Shown here piece after piece: positions 51,496 to 60,257 of a stretch of DNA of 64,000 bases. The number at the start of each line of letters is the position of its first letter. Positions within the stretch are counted from its first letter, which is position 1. The position numbers were made by a program, and so were the translations under genes. The stretch lies in assembly GCA_019913005.1 (NCBI GenBank), contig JAIOHL010000124.1, positions 219,107-283,106 of the forward strand, given 5' to 3'. Below the pieces are notes generated by a model. The model was not told the DNA's origin. It saw only the letters and a program-made list of their open reading frames with translations, and did not search any database. The DNA comes from Anaerolineae bacterium (GTDB taxonomy: Bacteria; Chloroflexota; Anaerolineae; Aggregatilineales; J027).

Positions 51496-51870
51496 GTGTC
51501 CAGTGATATGATTGAAATTGAAAGCCTACGTCTGCGCTGCCTGATAGGGTTTAGCGAGTGGGAACTCGATAAAAAACAAGATGTGGTCATCCATATGACC
51601 TTGTTTACCGATATTCGGAAGGGTGGCCTAAGCGATAATCCTGATGATATTCTAAATTATAAAACCGTCAACAAGGCCGTCATTCAAATGGTGGAGGCGT
51701 CCCATTACAAAACGCTCGAAGCCCTTGCCACTGCCATCGCCCGTGTCGCCGTTGTAGACTGTGGTGTGCCGCATATTCGCGTCAAAGTTGAGAAACCGGG
51801 GGCACTGCGTTTCGCCGACAGTGTCGCCATTGTAATTGAACGCACCATCGAGGATTTTCAGAATGCCTAG
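51496..51870 (+). CDS. folB: dihydroneopterin aldolase
   Basis: It splits dihydroneopterin to 6-hydroxymethyl-dihydropterin and glycolaldehyde. It has 124 residues, the normal size. Typical motifs are IEIESLRLRCLIGFSEWELDKKQDVVI, NYKTVNKAVIQMVEASHYKTLEALA and VRVKVEKPGALRFADSVAI (shown here in part). The start is a GTG with AAGGAG upstream. Its end overlaps folK by eight bases. Confidence 0.95.
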   Translation: MSSDMIEIESLRLRCLIGFSEWELDKKQDVVIHMTLFTDIRKGGLSDNPDDILNYKTVNKAVIQMVEASHYKTLEALATAIARVAVVDCGVPHIRVKVEKPGALRFADSVAIVIERTIEDFQNA

Positions 51871-52606
51871 CCACCATGTATTTTTGGCGCTTGGCTCGAA
51901 TATCAACCCCGTCGAGAATTCCCGGGCTTGTCTCAAATTGTTGCAGGAGCATTTCGACATATGGAATTTGTCGCCTGTTTATGAAACCCCACCTGTCGGG
52001 TTTACCGAGCAAGCCGCATTTTTGAATGCCGCCGCCGAAGTAATCACCGAACTTGACCCCACCAGTGTCAAAACGATTTTGCAAAATATCGAACATCAAC
52101 TGGGGCGGGTACGCGACCCGAATAATAAAAACGCCCCTCGCACGATTGACCTCGATATTGCGCTGTGGGACAAAGCCGTATTTACGTATGGGGGAAAAAA
52201 TTGGCAAGTGCCTGACCCCGATATTTTGCGTTTTATCCATCTGGCACGTCCACTGGCTGACCTCGCCCCGGATTATGTCTACCCCGAGACAACTGATACC
52301 CTTACCAGCATTGCCGAAAATTTGCCCATGAACGGTATCACTCGGCGCGATGATGTGTGGGCTGATTTGCCATTTTTGCTCAGAATAAGCGTGGATTTCA
52401 ATTCCCTCTCGCTTGATGGCAAAATGGTGCGCATCAATACCGATATACATCAATACCTCCTGAATATATTGCATCAAGGTCTTCGAGTGATCTTGTATAC
52501 TTCACAAGATCTTGAGGTGGAAGCAATTATTCATTGTGAGAAGTATAAGCAAGATCAAGATTTGTGGTATGGCATACCCGATTGGGATACCCTGCGCTAT
52601 TTATAG
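51863..52606 (+). CDS. folK: HPPK (FolK) with an extra C-terminal domain
   Basis: It pyrophosphorylates 6-hydroxymethyl-dihydropterin with ATP. The HPPK fold fills about residues 1-160 (FLALGSNINPVENSRACL, SPVYETPPVGF, ENIEH-like helix, and RTIDLDIALW with the Mg-binding Asps). The protein then continues for about 85 residues to 247, well past the usual 160. This extension (LPFLLRISVDFNSL to GIPDWDTLRYL) is unlike FolP or FolB, and I do not recognise it. The start ATG at 51863 lies inside folB; the longer track start is unlikely. Confidence 0.93.
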   Translation: MPSHHVFLALGSNINPVENSRACLKLLQEHFDIWNLSPVYETPPVGFTEQAAFLNAAAEVITELDPTSVKTILQNIEHQLGRVRDPNNKNAPRTIDLDIALWDKAVFTYGGKNWQVPDPDILRFIHLARPLADLAPDYVYPETTDTLTSIAENLPMNGITRRDDVWADLPFLLRISVDFNSLSLDGKMVRINTDIHQYLLNILHQGLRVILYTSQDLEVEAIIHCEKYKQDQDLWYGIPDWDTLRYL

Positions 52607-52634
52607 CAAAAACGGACTCTGGTCATTTCTTGGT

Positions 52635-52662
52635 TTGTACTTATTTTAAATCGGCATATAAT
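52635..52662 (+). promoter_or_regulatory. promoter of the cox-like operon
   Basis: TTGTAC and TATAAT with a 16-bp spacer, about 45 bp before the coxG start. The same TTGTAC hexamer serves as -35 at 13439. Confidence 0.7.
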
Positions 52663-52706
52663 GACTGTTTAATTAGAGTTTAGAGTTTGTTTGGGGGATA
52701 TTTTTT

Positions 52707-53159
52707 ATGGAACTCACCGGCTCATACCTATTTGAGGCCGACCAAGATACCGTCTGGAAACTCCTCATGGACCCGGACGCCATCGCAAAAGCCATCCCCG
52801 GCGTAAAAGAACTGATTCCTGTCGAAGGCGAAGAAATGACATGGCGGGCCGCTGCCAAAGTAGGTTTTGCGGCGCTGAGTGGTCATTATGCGGGGGTCAT
52901 CCAGATGAGCGAGGTCGAAGCCCCCACTCAATATCGCCTCACGGTCAACGGGGAGGGACAGCAAAGCGTCATCGGCGGCACGGCCCTCATTAAACTCACC
53001 TTCAATCCCGAAAAAAATGAAACCCTTGTCCATTGGGATGCCCACGCCAACATCTCTGGCAAACTTGCCAGTCTTGGGCAGCGACTCATCGGCGCAGGGG
53101 CCAATGTCATGAGTAAGCAGTTTTTTCATGAGTTGGCAAAACAACTTCCTACTCGATAA
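52707..53159 (+). CDS. coxG: CoxG-like SRPBCC protein
   Basis: A 150-residue START/SRPBCC-fold protein of the carbon monoxide dehydrogenase subunit G family. Motifs are GSYLFEADQDTVWKLLMDPDAIAKAIPGVKEL and the C-terminal helix GQRLIGAGANVMSKQFFHEL. CoxG proteins help deliver the enzyme or carry quinone at the membrane in related systems. It is the first gene of the operon. Confidence 0.92.
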   Translation: MELTGSYLFEADQDTVWKLLMDPDAIAKAIPGVKELIPVEGEEMTWRAAAKVGFAALSGHYAGVIQMSEVEAPTQYRLTVNGEGQQSVIGGTALIKLTFNPEKNETLVHWDAHANISGKLASLGQRLIGAGANVMSKQFFHELAKQLPTR

Positions 53160-53276
53160 CTACTCTTAAATTTTTTGTCCAATTGAGGGAGCCTGATTGA
53201 AAGGAGGCGTTTGAACTTCGACGATTTGACGTATCTCAACGCACTAAAGTTTGAAGTTTTAGGAGGAAAATTTTTT

Positions 53277-53735
53277 ATGAAAGTCTCAATTAAAGTCAAC
53301 GGCACGCTGTACGAGCGTGAAGTTGAACCAAGAATGTTGCTTGTTCATTTTTTAAGGGAAGAACTTGGGCTAACAGGCACAAACGTTGGCTGTGATACCA
53401 GCCAATGTGGAGCCTGTAATGTCCATCTGAATGGGCAGTTGGTGAAATCGTGTACCTGCCTTGCCGTGCAAGCCGATGGGGGCGAAGTCACCACCATTGA
53501 AGGACTAAAATCCAACGGGCATCTCCATCCTATGCAAGAAGCCTTTTGGGAAAAGCATGGTCTACAATGTGGCTTTTGCACCCCCGGCATGATTATGACC
53601 TCTGTCGCCTTGCTGCAAAGCAACCCCCACCCCACCGACGAAGAAATCCGGCATGGACTGGAAGGCAACCTGTGTCGCTGCACCGGATACCAAAACATCG
53701 TGGCGGCTGTCAAAGCGGCTGCGGGAACAAAATAG
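53277..53735 (+). CDS. coxS: molybdenum hydroxylase small subunit, 2x[2Fe-2S]
   Basis: The iron-sulfur subunit, 152 residues. The plant-type [2Fe-2S] ligands are Cys39, Cys44, Cys47 and Cys59 ([10 protein letters not shown]). The second cluster ligands are Cys98, Cys101, Cys133 and Cys135 (CGFCTPGM and CRCTGY). It passes electrons from molybdenum to FAD. AGGAGG before the ATG at 53277 sets the start; the upstream part of the track ORF is leader. Confidence 0.96.
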   Translation: MKVSIKVNGTLYEREVEPRMLLVHFLREELGLTGTNVGCDTSQCGACNVHLNGQLVKSCTCLAVQADGGEVTTIEGLKSNGHLHPMQEAFWEKHGLQCGFCTPGMIMTSVALLQSNPHPTDEEIRHGLEGNLCRCTGYQNIVAAVKAAAGTK

Positions 53736-53747
53736 GAGGGTAGAGAC

Positions 53748-56117
53748 ATGGCTGCTGCCGAAAAAATTATTGGTTCAAGAATAAAACGTCGGGAAGACCC
53801 ACGCCTGATTACAGGTGAAGCTAAATATTTAGAAGATATTCAATTACCGGGTCTGCTGCACGCCGCGATTTTGCGGAGTCCACACGCCCACGCCAAGATC
53901 AAAAGTATTGATACCTCCAAAGCCGCCAAACATCCCGGTGTCATTGCGGTCTATACAGGCAAAGATTTTGCTGATGTCAACCCGATGCCATGTGCGTGGC
54001 AGGCGGGCAAGGTCAAAAACAATGTCAACACCCCGCGTGTGTTGGAAATTGATCGTGTGACCTTCACGGGTGCAGGTGTCGCGGTGGTCGTGGCGGAAGA
54101 TCGTTACATGGCCCAAGATGCGCTCGAACTCATTCATGTGGATTATGAGGTGCTGCCAGCCGTGGTGGATGCCGAAAAAGCCACCAAAGCGGGTGCGCCC
54201 CAACTCCATGAAAACGCCCCCAACAATATCGCCCTTGAATGGACATGTGGCACTCAGGACACCACTGACCGCGCTTTGAAAGAAGCCGATGTTGTGGTCA
54301 AGCAGCGCATGATTAATCAACGCCTTATTCCCACACCGATGGAAACACGCGGCTGCATCGCCCAATATCAGGCGGCGACGGAGGAATGGACGGTCTGGAT
54401 GACCTCCCAAGCACCCCACGTCATGCGGCTCTTGATGACGGCCTTTGTGTTTGGCGTGCCGGAAACCAAGATGCGTGTGATTTCCCCGCAGATCGGCGGC
54501 GGATTTGGGGCCAAGATTTTCCTCTATCCCGAATACTGTTTGATGGCAGCCCTATCCCGCAAAATAGGCCGTCCGGTCAAGTGGATGGAAACTCGCAGCG
54601 AAAATTATATCGCTACCACGCATGGACGTGACCACATCACCGAAATCGAAGTCGGCGCAAAGCGAGACGGCACGATTACAGCACTGAAGGTCAATACCTA
54701 TGCCAATCTCGGCGGGGTGCTTTCGACCATCGCTCCCGGCATCCCAACCACGCTATATGGGCGTATGCTGTCTGGTACGTATCGCATCCCGAATATTTTC
54801 TGTCATGTCTATGGGGTCTATACCAACACAGGCATGGTGGACGCCTATCGTGGGGCAGGCCGACCCGAAGCGACGTATGTCATTGAACGGGCGGTGGATT
54901 TGGTGGCGCATGAGCTAGGTCTCGATCCAGTGGCTGTCCGCCGCAAGAATTTTATCCCACCGGAAGCCTTCCCCTATGACCCGGTGATTTTGAATGGGCT
55001 GAAATATGACAGTGGGCAGTATGCAAAGGCGCTCGATTTGGCGCTCAAGATGCTCGGTTACGAAAATTTCCGCAAGGAACAAGCCGAAGCACGCAAACAA
55101 GGCCGGTATCTGGGAGTGGGCTTTTCCAGCTATGTTGAAATCTGCGGCGTGGCACCTTCGGCATGGATTGGCCTGCCCGGTGAAGGCTGGGGTGCTGGTC
55201 TATGGGAGAGCGCCAATGTCCGAGTCCACCTGACGGGCAAGGTCGTCGTCACCACCGGGTCGCAATCGCATGGGCAGGGCCATGAAACCAGCGTGGCGCA
55301 GGTCGTGGCAGGAGAATTGGGTATATCAGTGGATGATGTCATTGTCCAACACAGTGACACCCTCGGTACACCCTTTGGTTATGGGACATATGGCAGTCGC
55401 AGTACCGCCGTCGGTACAGTGGCGGTCTATAATTCGCTCCAAAAAATCAAAGAAAAGGCCAAACTGCTAGGGGCACATATGCTTGAAGCCGCGCCAGAAG
55501 ACGTGGTGTTTGAGGATGGCAAGGTCTTTGTCAAAGGCTCGCCTGACCAATCCAAGACGATTCAGGAAATCGCAGGGGCAGCAGCATTGGCCTACAGTTT
55601 ACCCCCCGGCATGGAACCGTTCCTCGACAACACCTCCTACTATGACCCACCCAATTGCACCTTCCCCTTTGGCACACACATCTGCGTGGTCGAAGTGGAT
55701 AAAGAAACCGGCGAGGTCAAGATCAAGCGGTATATCGCTATTGACGACGTGGGCAAGGTTATCAATCCCATGATTGTTGAAGGGCAGGTACACGGCGGCA
55801 TTGTGCAAGGCGTGGCCCAAGCGCTGTGGGAAGGGGCGGTCTATGATGACAATGGGCAACTGCTCACTGGGTCATTGATGGACTATGCGATTCCAAAAGC
55901 TGACTTTTTCCCCACCTTTGAGACAGACCGCACCGAGACTCCGACTCCGGTCAACCCACTTGGCGTCAAGGGGGCAGGTGAAACGGGCACGATTGCCTCA
56001 ACCCCGGCTGTCGTCAACGCGATTGTGGATGCGCTCGCGCCATTTGGCGTCAAACACATAGATATGCCCGTCACACCGCCGAAAGTTTGGCGAATCTTAC
56101 AAGGCAACGGAGGTTAA
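53748..56117 (+). CDS. molybdenum hydroxylase large subunit, form II CoxL-like
   Basis: The molybdopterin-cytosine-dinucleotide subunit, 789 residues. Motifs include IGGGFGAKIF, the active-site loop AYRGAGR (about residue 366), QSHGQGHETSVAQV and the catalytic Glu in GVKGAGETGTIAS. True CO dehydrogenases (form I) have AYRCSFR with the Cu-binding Cys; that Cys is missing here. So this is a form II enzyme, which is known for CO only doubtfully, and aldehydes, purines or other heterocycles are possible substrates. It lies 12 bp after coxS. Confidence 0.94.
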   Translation: MAAAEKIIGSRIKRREDPRLITGEAKYLEDIQLPGLLHAAILRSPHAHAKIKSIDTSKAAKHPGVIAVYTGKDFADVNPMPCAWQAGKVKNNVNTPRVLEIDRVTFTGAGVAVVVAEDRYMAQDALELIHVDYEVLPAVVDAEKATKAGAPQLHENAPNNIALEWTCGTQDTTDRALKEADVVVKQRMINQRLIPTPMETRGCIAQYQAATEEWTVWMTSQAPHVMRLLMTAFVFGVPETKMRVISPQIGGGFGAKIFLYPEYCLMAALSRKIGRPVKWMETRSENYIATTHGRDHITEIEVGAKRDGTITALKVNTYANLGGVLSTIAPGIPTTLYGRMLSGTYRIPNIFCHVYGVYTNTGMVDAYRGAGRPEATYVIERAVDLVAHELGLDPVAVRRKNFIPPEAFPYDPVILNGLKYDSGQYAKALDLALKMLGYENFRKEQAEARKQGRYLGVGFSSYVEICGVAPSAWIGLPGEGWGAGLWESANVRVHLTGKVVVTTGSQSHGQGHETSVAQVVAGELGISVDDVIVQHSDTLGTPFGYGTYGSRSTAVGTVAVYNSLQKIKEKAKLLGAHMLEAAPEDVVFEDGKVFVKGSPDQSKTIQEIAGAAALAYSLPPGMEPFLDNTSYYDPPNCTFPFGTHICVVEVDKETGEVKIKRYIAIDDVGKVINPMIVEGQVHGGIVQGVAQALWEGAVYDDNGQLLTGSLMDYAIPKADFFPTFETDRTETPTPVNPLGVKGAGETGTIASTPAVVNAIVDALAPFGVKHIDMPVTPPKVWRILQGNGG

Positions 56118-56119
56118 TC

Positions 56120-56968
56120 ATGTATCCTAGTAACTTCGACTATCAACGAGCCGCTTCCGTCGCCGATGCCATCCAAAAAGGGTCAAGCGATGGGGCGAAA
56201 TTTTTGGCGGGTGGTCACAGCCTCCTGCCCGCACTCAAATTGCGTCTGAACGAGCCTGAGTCTTTGGTGGATATTGCTCGTTTGGACGCACTCAAGGGGA
56301 TCAGCGTCACTGGGAGCAGTGTTAGAATCGGGGCACTTGCGACCCATGCCCAAATTGCTGGTTCTGCCGACGTGAAAAAACACGCTCCGGCATTGGCAAG
56401 TGCTTGCGGTCAGGTCGGTGATCCAGCCGTGCGTAACCGGGGCACATTGGGTGGCAATCTCGCCCATACTGACCCTGCTTCCGACCCACCAACGGTTGTA
56501 TTGGCCCTCGGTGGCAAGCTCCATCTACAGGGATCAGGTGGAAATCGTGTCGTCGCAGCAGAGGATTTTTTCCTAGACCTATTCACCACCGATTTACACC
56601 CCGGTGAACTCATTACCGCCGTTGAAATTCCGAGCATCGGTCAGGCCAAAAGTGCCTATGCAAAAATGGCCCATCCCGCCTCACGATATGCGGTAGTGGG
56701 GGTGTGTGTGGTACTAGAAGTTAGCGGTGGAAAATGCAGCAAGGCCCGTGTCGCGGTGGGTGGGGCAACCCCTAAAGCCACCCTCTCCGCTGCTGCCGCC
56801 AATGCCCTAGTCGGTTCATCGCTGGATACTGCCGCTCTTGACGCCGCCGCGCAAGCCCTATCCGCTGATTTAAGCGATGTAATGGGTGATGTCTATGCGC
56901 CGGAAGATTACCGCCGTGCGATGGCCGGAGTCTATCTGAAACGGGCTGTCCGTGCTGCAATGGGGTAA
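56120..56968 (+). CDS. coxM: molybdenum hydroxylase FAD subunit
   Basis: The FAD-binding medium subunit, 282 residues. The FAD motifs are KFLAGGHSLLPALKLRL and VRNRGTLGGNLAHTDPASDPP. A C-terminal CO_deh_flav_C domain (SRYAVVGVCVVLEVSGGK) follows. It hands electrons on to the respiratory chain. GGAGG precedes the ATG at 56120, two bases after coxL, replacing the longer track start. Confidence 0.95.
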   Translation: MYPSNFDYQRAASVADAIQKGSSDGAKFLAGGHSLLPALKLRLNEPESLVDIARLDALKGISVTGSSVRIGALATHAQIAGSADVKKHAPALASACGQVGDPAVRNRGTLGGNLAHTDPASDPPTVVLALGGKLHLQGSGGNRVVAAEDFFLDLFTTDLHPGELITAVEIPSIGQAKSAYAKMAHPASRYAVVGVCVVLEVSGGKCSKARVAVGGATPKATLSAAAANALVGSSLDTAALDAAAQALSADLSDVMGDVYAPEDYRRAMAGVYLKRAVRAAMG

Positions 56969-57000
56969 AATGGGTTCGACGCTTCTATAGGATTTTCTAG

Positions 57001-57025
57001 GGGCGATCTTGGTATCGCCCTTTTT
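57001..57025 (+). terminator. terminator between coxM and coxD
   Basis: GGGCGAT pairs perfectly with ATCGCCC across six bases and is followed by TTTTTC. It lies 32 bp after coxM and only 18 bp before the coxD ATG. Partial read-through would make the maturation genes less abundant than the enzyme subunits. Confidence 0.8.
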
Positions 57026-57042
57026 CTCAAAAAGGTACCGGT

Positions 57043-57948
57043 ATGTTCCAAAATATTGATGCTGTGCAATCCGCCCTCGAGTCTCAAAATTATATTGCCG
57101 AGCGCGGACTGGTCACGGCGATTTATTTAGCTATGCGTTTAAATAAGCCGCTTTTTTTGGAGGGGGAAGCAGGTGTTGGCAAGACTGAAATCGCCAAAGT
57201 GCTTGCCAAGATTTTAGATACCGACCTCATCCGCCTGCAATGTTATGAGGGTCTCAATGTCAACACGGCCCTGTATGAGTGGAATTATGCCCACCAACTG
57301 CTCTATCTACGCTTGTTAGAGGCCAGCGGCGCGACCCGTGAAGAAATGCGGGCCGGGTTATTCACGCCTGAATTTTTGCAGGCCCGTCCGCTGCTGCAAG
57401 CCCTTGAAATGAGCGCCAATGGCCGCCCACCCGTCTTGCTGATAGATGAAATTGACCGGGCCGACGAAGAATTTGAAGCCTTTTTGCTAGAACTGCTCTC
57501 GGATTTTCAAGTCACCATTCCCGAACTGGGCACGATTCAAGCGCCTGTGCCCCCTGTAGTGGTCGTCACTTCCAACCGCACCCGCGAAATTCATGATGCC
57601 CTGAAACGCCGCTGTCTGTATTATTGGATTGATTACCCCAACTTTCAAAAAGAACTGGCGATTGTGCGAGCCAAAGCGCCAGAAGCCGAAGCAAATCTTG
57701 CTAAACAGGTGACGGCCTTTATTCAAGAACTACGTCGTATGGAATTGTTTAAAGCGCCGGGGGTGGCGGAAACACTTGATTGGACAATGGCGCTCATCGC
57801 ACTAGACCAGCAAACGCTCTCACCGGAAATTATTGAGCAGACAGCAGGGGTGATCCTGAAATATCAAGAAGATGTGCAAATGCTGACCGGGGAGGCTCTG
57901 CAATCCGCGCTTGACCGTGCCCGAATGCAAATGACGGCGCAAATGTAA
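57043..57948 (+). CDS. coxD: MoxR-type AAA+ ATPase (CoxD-like)
   Basis: A chaperone-like ATPase of 301 residues. The Walker A motif is LEGEAGVGKTEIAK, Walker B VLLIDEIDRADEEFEAFLLELL and sensor 1 VVVTSNRTREIHDALKRRC. In CO dehydrogenase systems CoxD matures the metal site; in form II clusters a general role in enzyme maturation is likely. It is followed at once by the VWA partner CoxE. Confidence 0.94.
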   Translation: MFQNIDAVQSALESQNYIAERGLVTAIYLAMRLNKPLFLEGEAGVGKTEIAKVLAKILDTDLIRLQCYEGLNVNTALYEWNYAHQLLYLRLLEASGATREEMRAGLFTPEFLQARPLLQALEMSANGRPPVLLIDEIDRADEEFEAFLLELLSDFQVTIPELGTIQAPVPPVVVVTSNRTREIHDALKRRCLYYWIDYPNFQKELAIVRAKAPEAEANLAKQVTAFIQELRRMELFKAPGVAETLDWTMALIALDQQTLSPEIIEQTAGVILKYQEDVQMLTGEALQSALDRARMQMTAQM

Positions 57949-57959
57949 ACGAGGCAGTG

Positions 57960-59195
57960 ATGAATAATAGTGCGCGGTGGGGCAGATATTTAGGGCCAGC
58001 CGATATACCCTATCATGGCGGCAAATTCCTGCAAAATCTGCTGCTGTTTGGGCGATTATGTAAGGCACTGGGCATGGATGTCACCCCCAACTGCATGATG
58101 GATGTTTCTCACGCGCTGCAATTGGTAGATTTGGGCCGGCAGGAAGATGTCTACCATGCCTGCCGCGCTCTCATGGTGACACGCCAGCGCGATTTGGAAT
58201 TATTTGACCAAGCCTTCCATATTTTCTGGCAGACTCCGGTTGAAGATTGGGCCACGATGGAACTTAAATCCCCCGGCAGACGAGTACAGCGACAGCAGCA
58301 CAACCCAACCTTTGGCAGCGCCCCTTCGACCACCAAAAATGGTCAGGCAACCAGTGAAACCGAGACGATTACCTTTGTCCCGACCTACAGCAACTATGAA
58401 ACCCTGCGTACCAAAAATTTTGCCGAGATGACGGGTGAAGAAATCCTTGCCGCCAAACGCATTATGGAACGACTGGCATGGTCGCTGGGGATGCGCCAAA
58501 CACGCCGATTTCACCCCGGCAGCGGCGACCAACTGGATTTGCGCCATCTGTTCCGCGAAAACATGCGTTATGCGGGCGAATTGATTAATCTGCCGACCCG
58601 TGTGCCAGCTTTTAAACCGCGTCCATTGGTCATGATCTGCGACATCAGCGGCAGCATGGAACGTTATACCCGCCTGCTACTGCACTTTGTCCACACCCTA
58701 TCGCAGAGCATCTATCAAGTCGAATCGTTTGTGTTTAGCACCCGTCTCAGCCGCATTACCCGCATTATTCGACGCAAGGCGGTAGATCGTGCGCTGGCTG
58801 AAGTCGGGCTGACGGTCAAAGATTGGGGCGGGGGTACAAAAATTGGCGAAGCGCTGCATACCTTTAATTATCAATGGGCACGGCGTGTCTTGGGGCGGGG
58901 CGCGGTGGTACTGCTCATTACCGATGGGTGGGATCGTGGCGACCCGGAACTATTGCAGAATGAAATTGAACGGCTGCAACGCAACTGTCACCGTTTAATT
59001 TGGCTCAATCCGCTGCTCGGTTCGCCCGATTACGAACCCCTGACACGCGGCGCTCAGGCGATGCTGCCCTATGTGGATGATTTTTTGCCTGTGCATAATC
59101 TCGCCAGTCTCGAAAATTTGGCAAAAGAATTGTGGAAGGTCAATTGGCACCGTCCAACCCGCGTAAGACATGCCCATCTCATCAATTCAAAATAA
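57960..59195 (+). CDS. coxE: VWA-domain maturation protein (CoxE-like)
   Basis: A protein of about 411 residues, the usual MoxR partner. The VWA/MIDAS metal motif is ICDISGSMERYTRLLLHF, with later DGWDRGD. The N-terminal half is helical, with a variable region around residues 100-140. The track start is the GTG at 57957; the ATG next to it at 57960 is equally possible. It sits 11 bp after coxD. Confidence 0.92.
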   Translation: MNNSARWGRYLGPADIPYHGGKFLQNLLLFGRLCKALGMDVTPNCMMDVSHALQLVDLGRQEDVYHACRALMVTRQRDLELFDQAFHIFWQTPVEDWATMELKSPGRRVQRQQHNPTFGSAPSTTKNGQATSETETITFVPTYSNYETLRTKNFAEMTGEEILAAKRIMERLAWSLGMRQTRRFHPGSGDQLDLRHLFRENMRYAGELINLPTRVPAFKPRPLVMICDISGSMERYTRLLLHFVHTLSQSIYQVESFVFSTRLSRITRIIRRKAVDRALAEVGLTVKDWGGGTKIGEALHTFNYQWARRVLGRGAVVLLITDGWDRGDPELLQNEIERLQRNCHRLIWLNPLLGSPDYEPLTRGAQAMLPYVDDFLPVHNLASLENLAKELWKVNWHRPTRVRHAHLINSK

Positions 59196-59225
59196 CAAAT
59201 TTGGCTTATTGGTGGTAAAAAACTC

Positions 59226-60257
59226 ATGTTAGATATTCTGGATACGGTACAAAATTGGTTGAACGAAAAACACCCCATCGCGCTTGCCACCGTTGTCAAT
59301 ACATGGGGATCATCTCCACGTCCTGCTGGCTCAAAAATGGTCGTCACGGCTGATATGGTAATAATTGGCTCGGTCAGCGCAGGGTGTGTTGAAAATGCTG
59401 TCATCCAAGAGGCACTCGACAGCCTGCAAGATCGCAAACCCCGTCTGTTACACTATGGGGTCAGCGATGACACCGCATGGGATGTCGGTTTGACCTGTGG
59501 CGGCAAGATTTCGATTTATGTCGAGCCGCTGGATACCCCCGTTTGGCAGATCGCCGCCGACCTTGTGCGCCAAGACACCCCCCATGCCGCTGTCACCCTC
59601 CTAGAGGGCGATTTGGCGGGGCAAAAGATGTTGGTCGGTTCAGATGGTGCGGTTTTATATGCCAGTGCTGGCCTCGCCTCAAATCAAACTGCCATTCTCG
59701 CCGATGCTGCCCATCAAAGCCTAAAAACGGGTCAAACCAAATCCTGTACCATCGCCGAATTTAACGTTTTGATTGAGGTAAATGTGCCACGCCCCCACCT
59801 GATTATTGTCGGGGGGGCACATGTGGCAATGGCGCTGCAAAAATTTGCTCAACAATTGGGATTTCAGGTCATGCTGGTTGATCCACGCAAAGCCTTTGCC
59901 ACGCCCGAACGCTTCCCAGATGTCGCCCAAATATTGCACACCTATCCCGATAAGGCCCTGCCCCAAATTGGCCTGACCGCCGAAACCTATCTAGCCGTCC
60001 TGACGCATGACCCCAAGATTGATGACCCCGCCCTTATAACAGCCCTACCCGCTGGTGTGCGTTATGTTGGGGTTCTCAGCAGCCGTCGCACGCATGAAAA
60101 GCGCCTTGAGCGTCTCACTGCACAGGGAGTGGATACCAGCCTATTCGACCAAATTTATACCCCCATTGGGCTTAATATCGGAGCGAAGACCCCCGAAGAA
60201 ATCGCCTTGTCCATCATGGCGGAAATAATTGCGGTCAAGAATGGGGTGGCCCAATGA
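59226..60257 (+). CDS. coxF: XdhC/CoxF-family molybdenum cofactor maturation protein
   Basis: A 343-residue XdhC-family protein, which binds and protects molybdenum cofactor and aids its insertion and sulfuration in molybdenum hydroxylases. The N-terminal XdhC domain has ALATVVNTWGSSPRPAGSKM and GSVSAGCVENAV, with the conserved Cys. The C-terminal Rossmann domain has LIIVGGAHVAMALQKFA and YVGVLSSRRTHEKRLERL. It overlaps the next gene by four bases. Confidence 0.93.
   Translation: MLDILDTVQNWLNEKHPIALATVVNTWGSSPRPAGSKMVVTADMVIIGSVSAGCVENAVIQEALDSLQDRKPRLLHYGVSDDTAWDVGLTCGGKISIYVEPLDTPVWQIAADLVRQDTPHAAVTLLEGDLAGQKMLVGSDGAVLYASAGLASNQTAILADAAHQSLKTGQTKSCTIAEFNVLIEVNVPRPHLIIVGGAHVAMALQKFAQQLGFQVMLVDPRKAFATPERFPDVAQILHTYPDKALPQIGLTAETYLAVLTHDPKIDDPALITALPAGVRYVGVLSSRRTHEKRLERLTAQGVDTSLFDQIYTPIGLNIGAKTPEEIALSIMAEIIAVKNGVAQ

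Noticed and set aside
53748-56117. annotation as genuine carbon monoxide dehydrogenase (coxL form I)
   Set aside because: The Cu-binding active-site Cys motif AYRCSFR is replaced by AYRGAGR.
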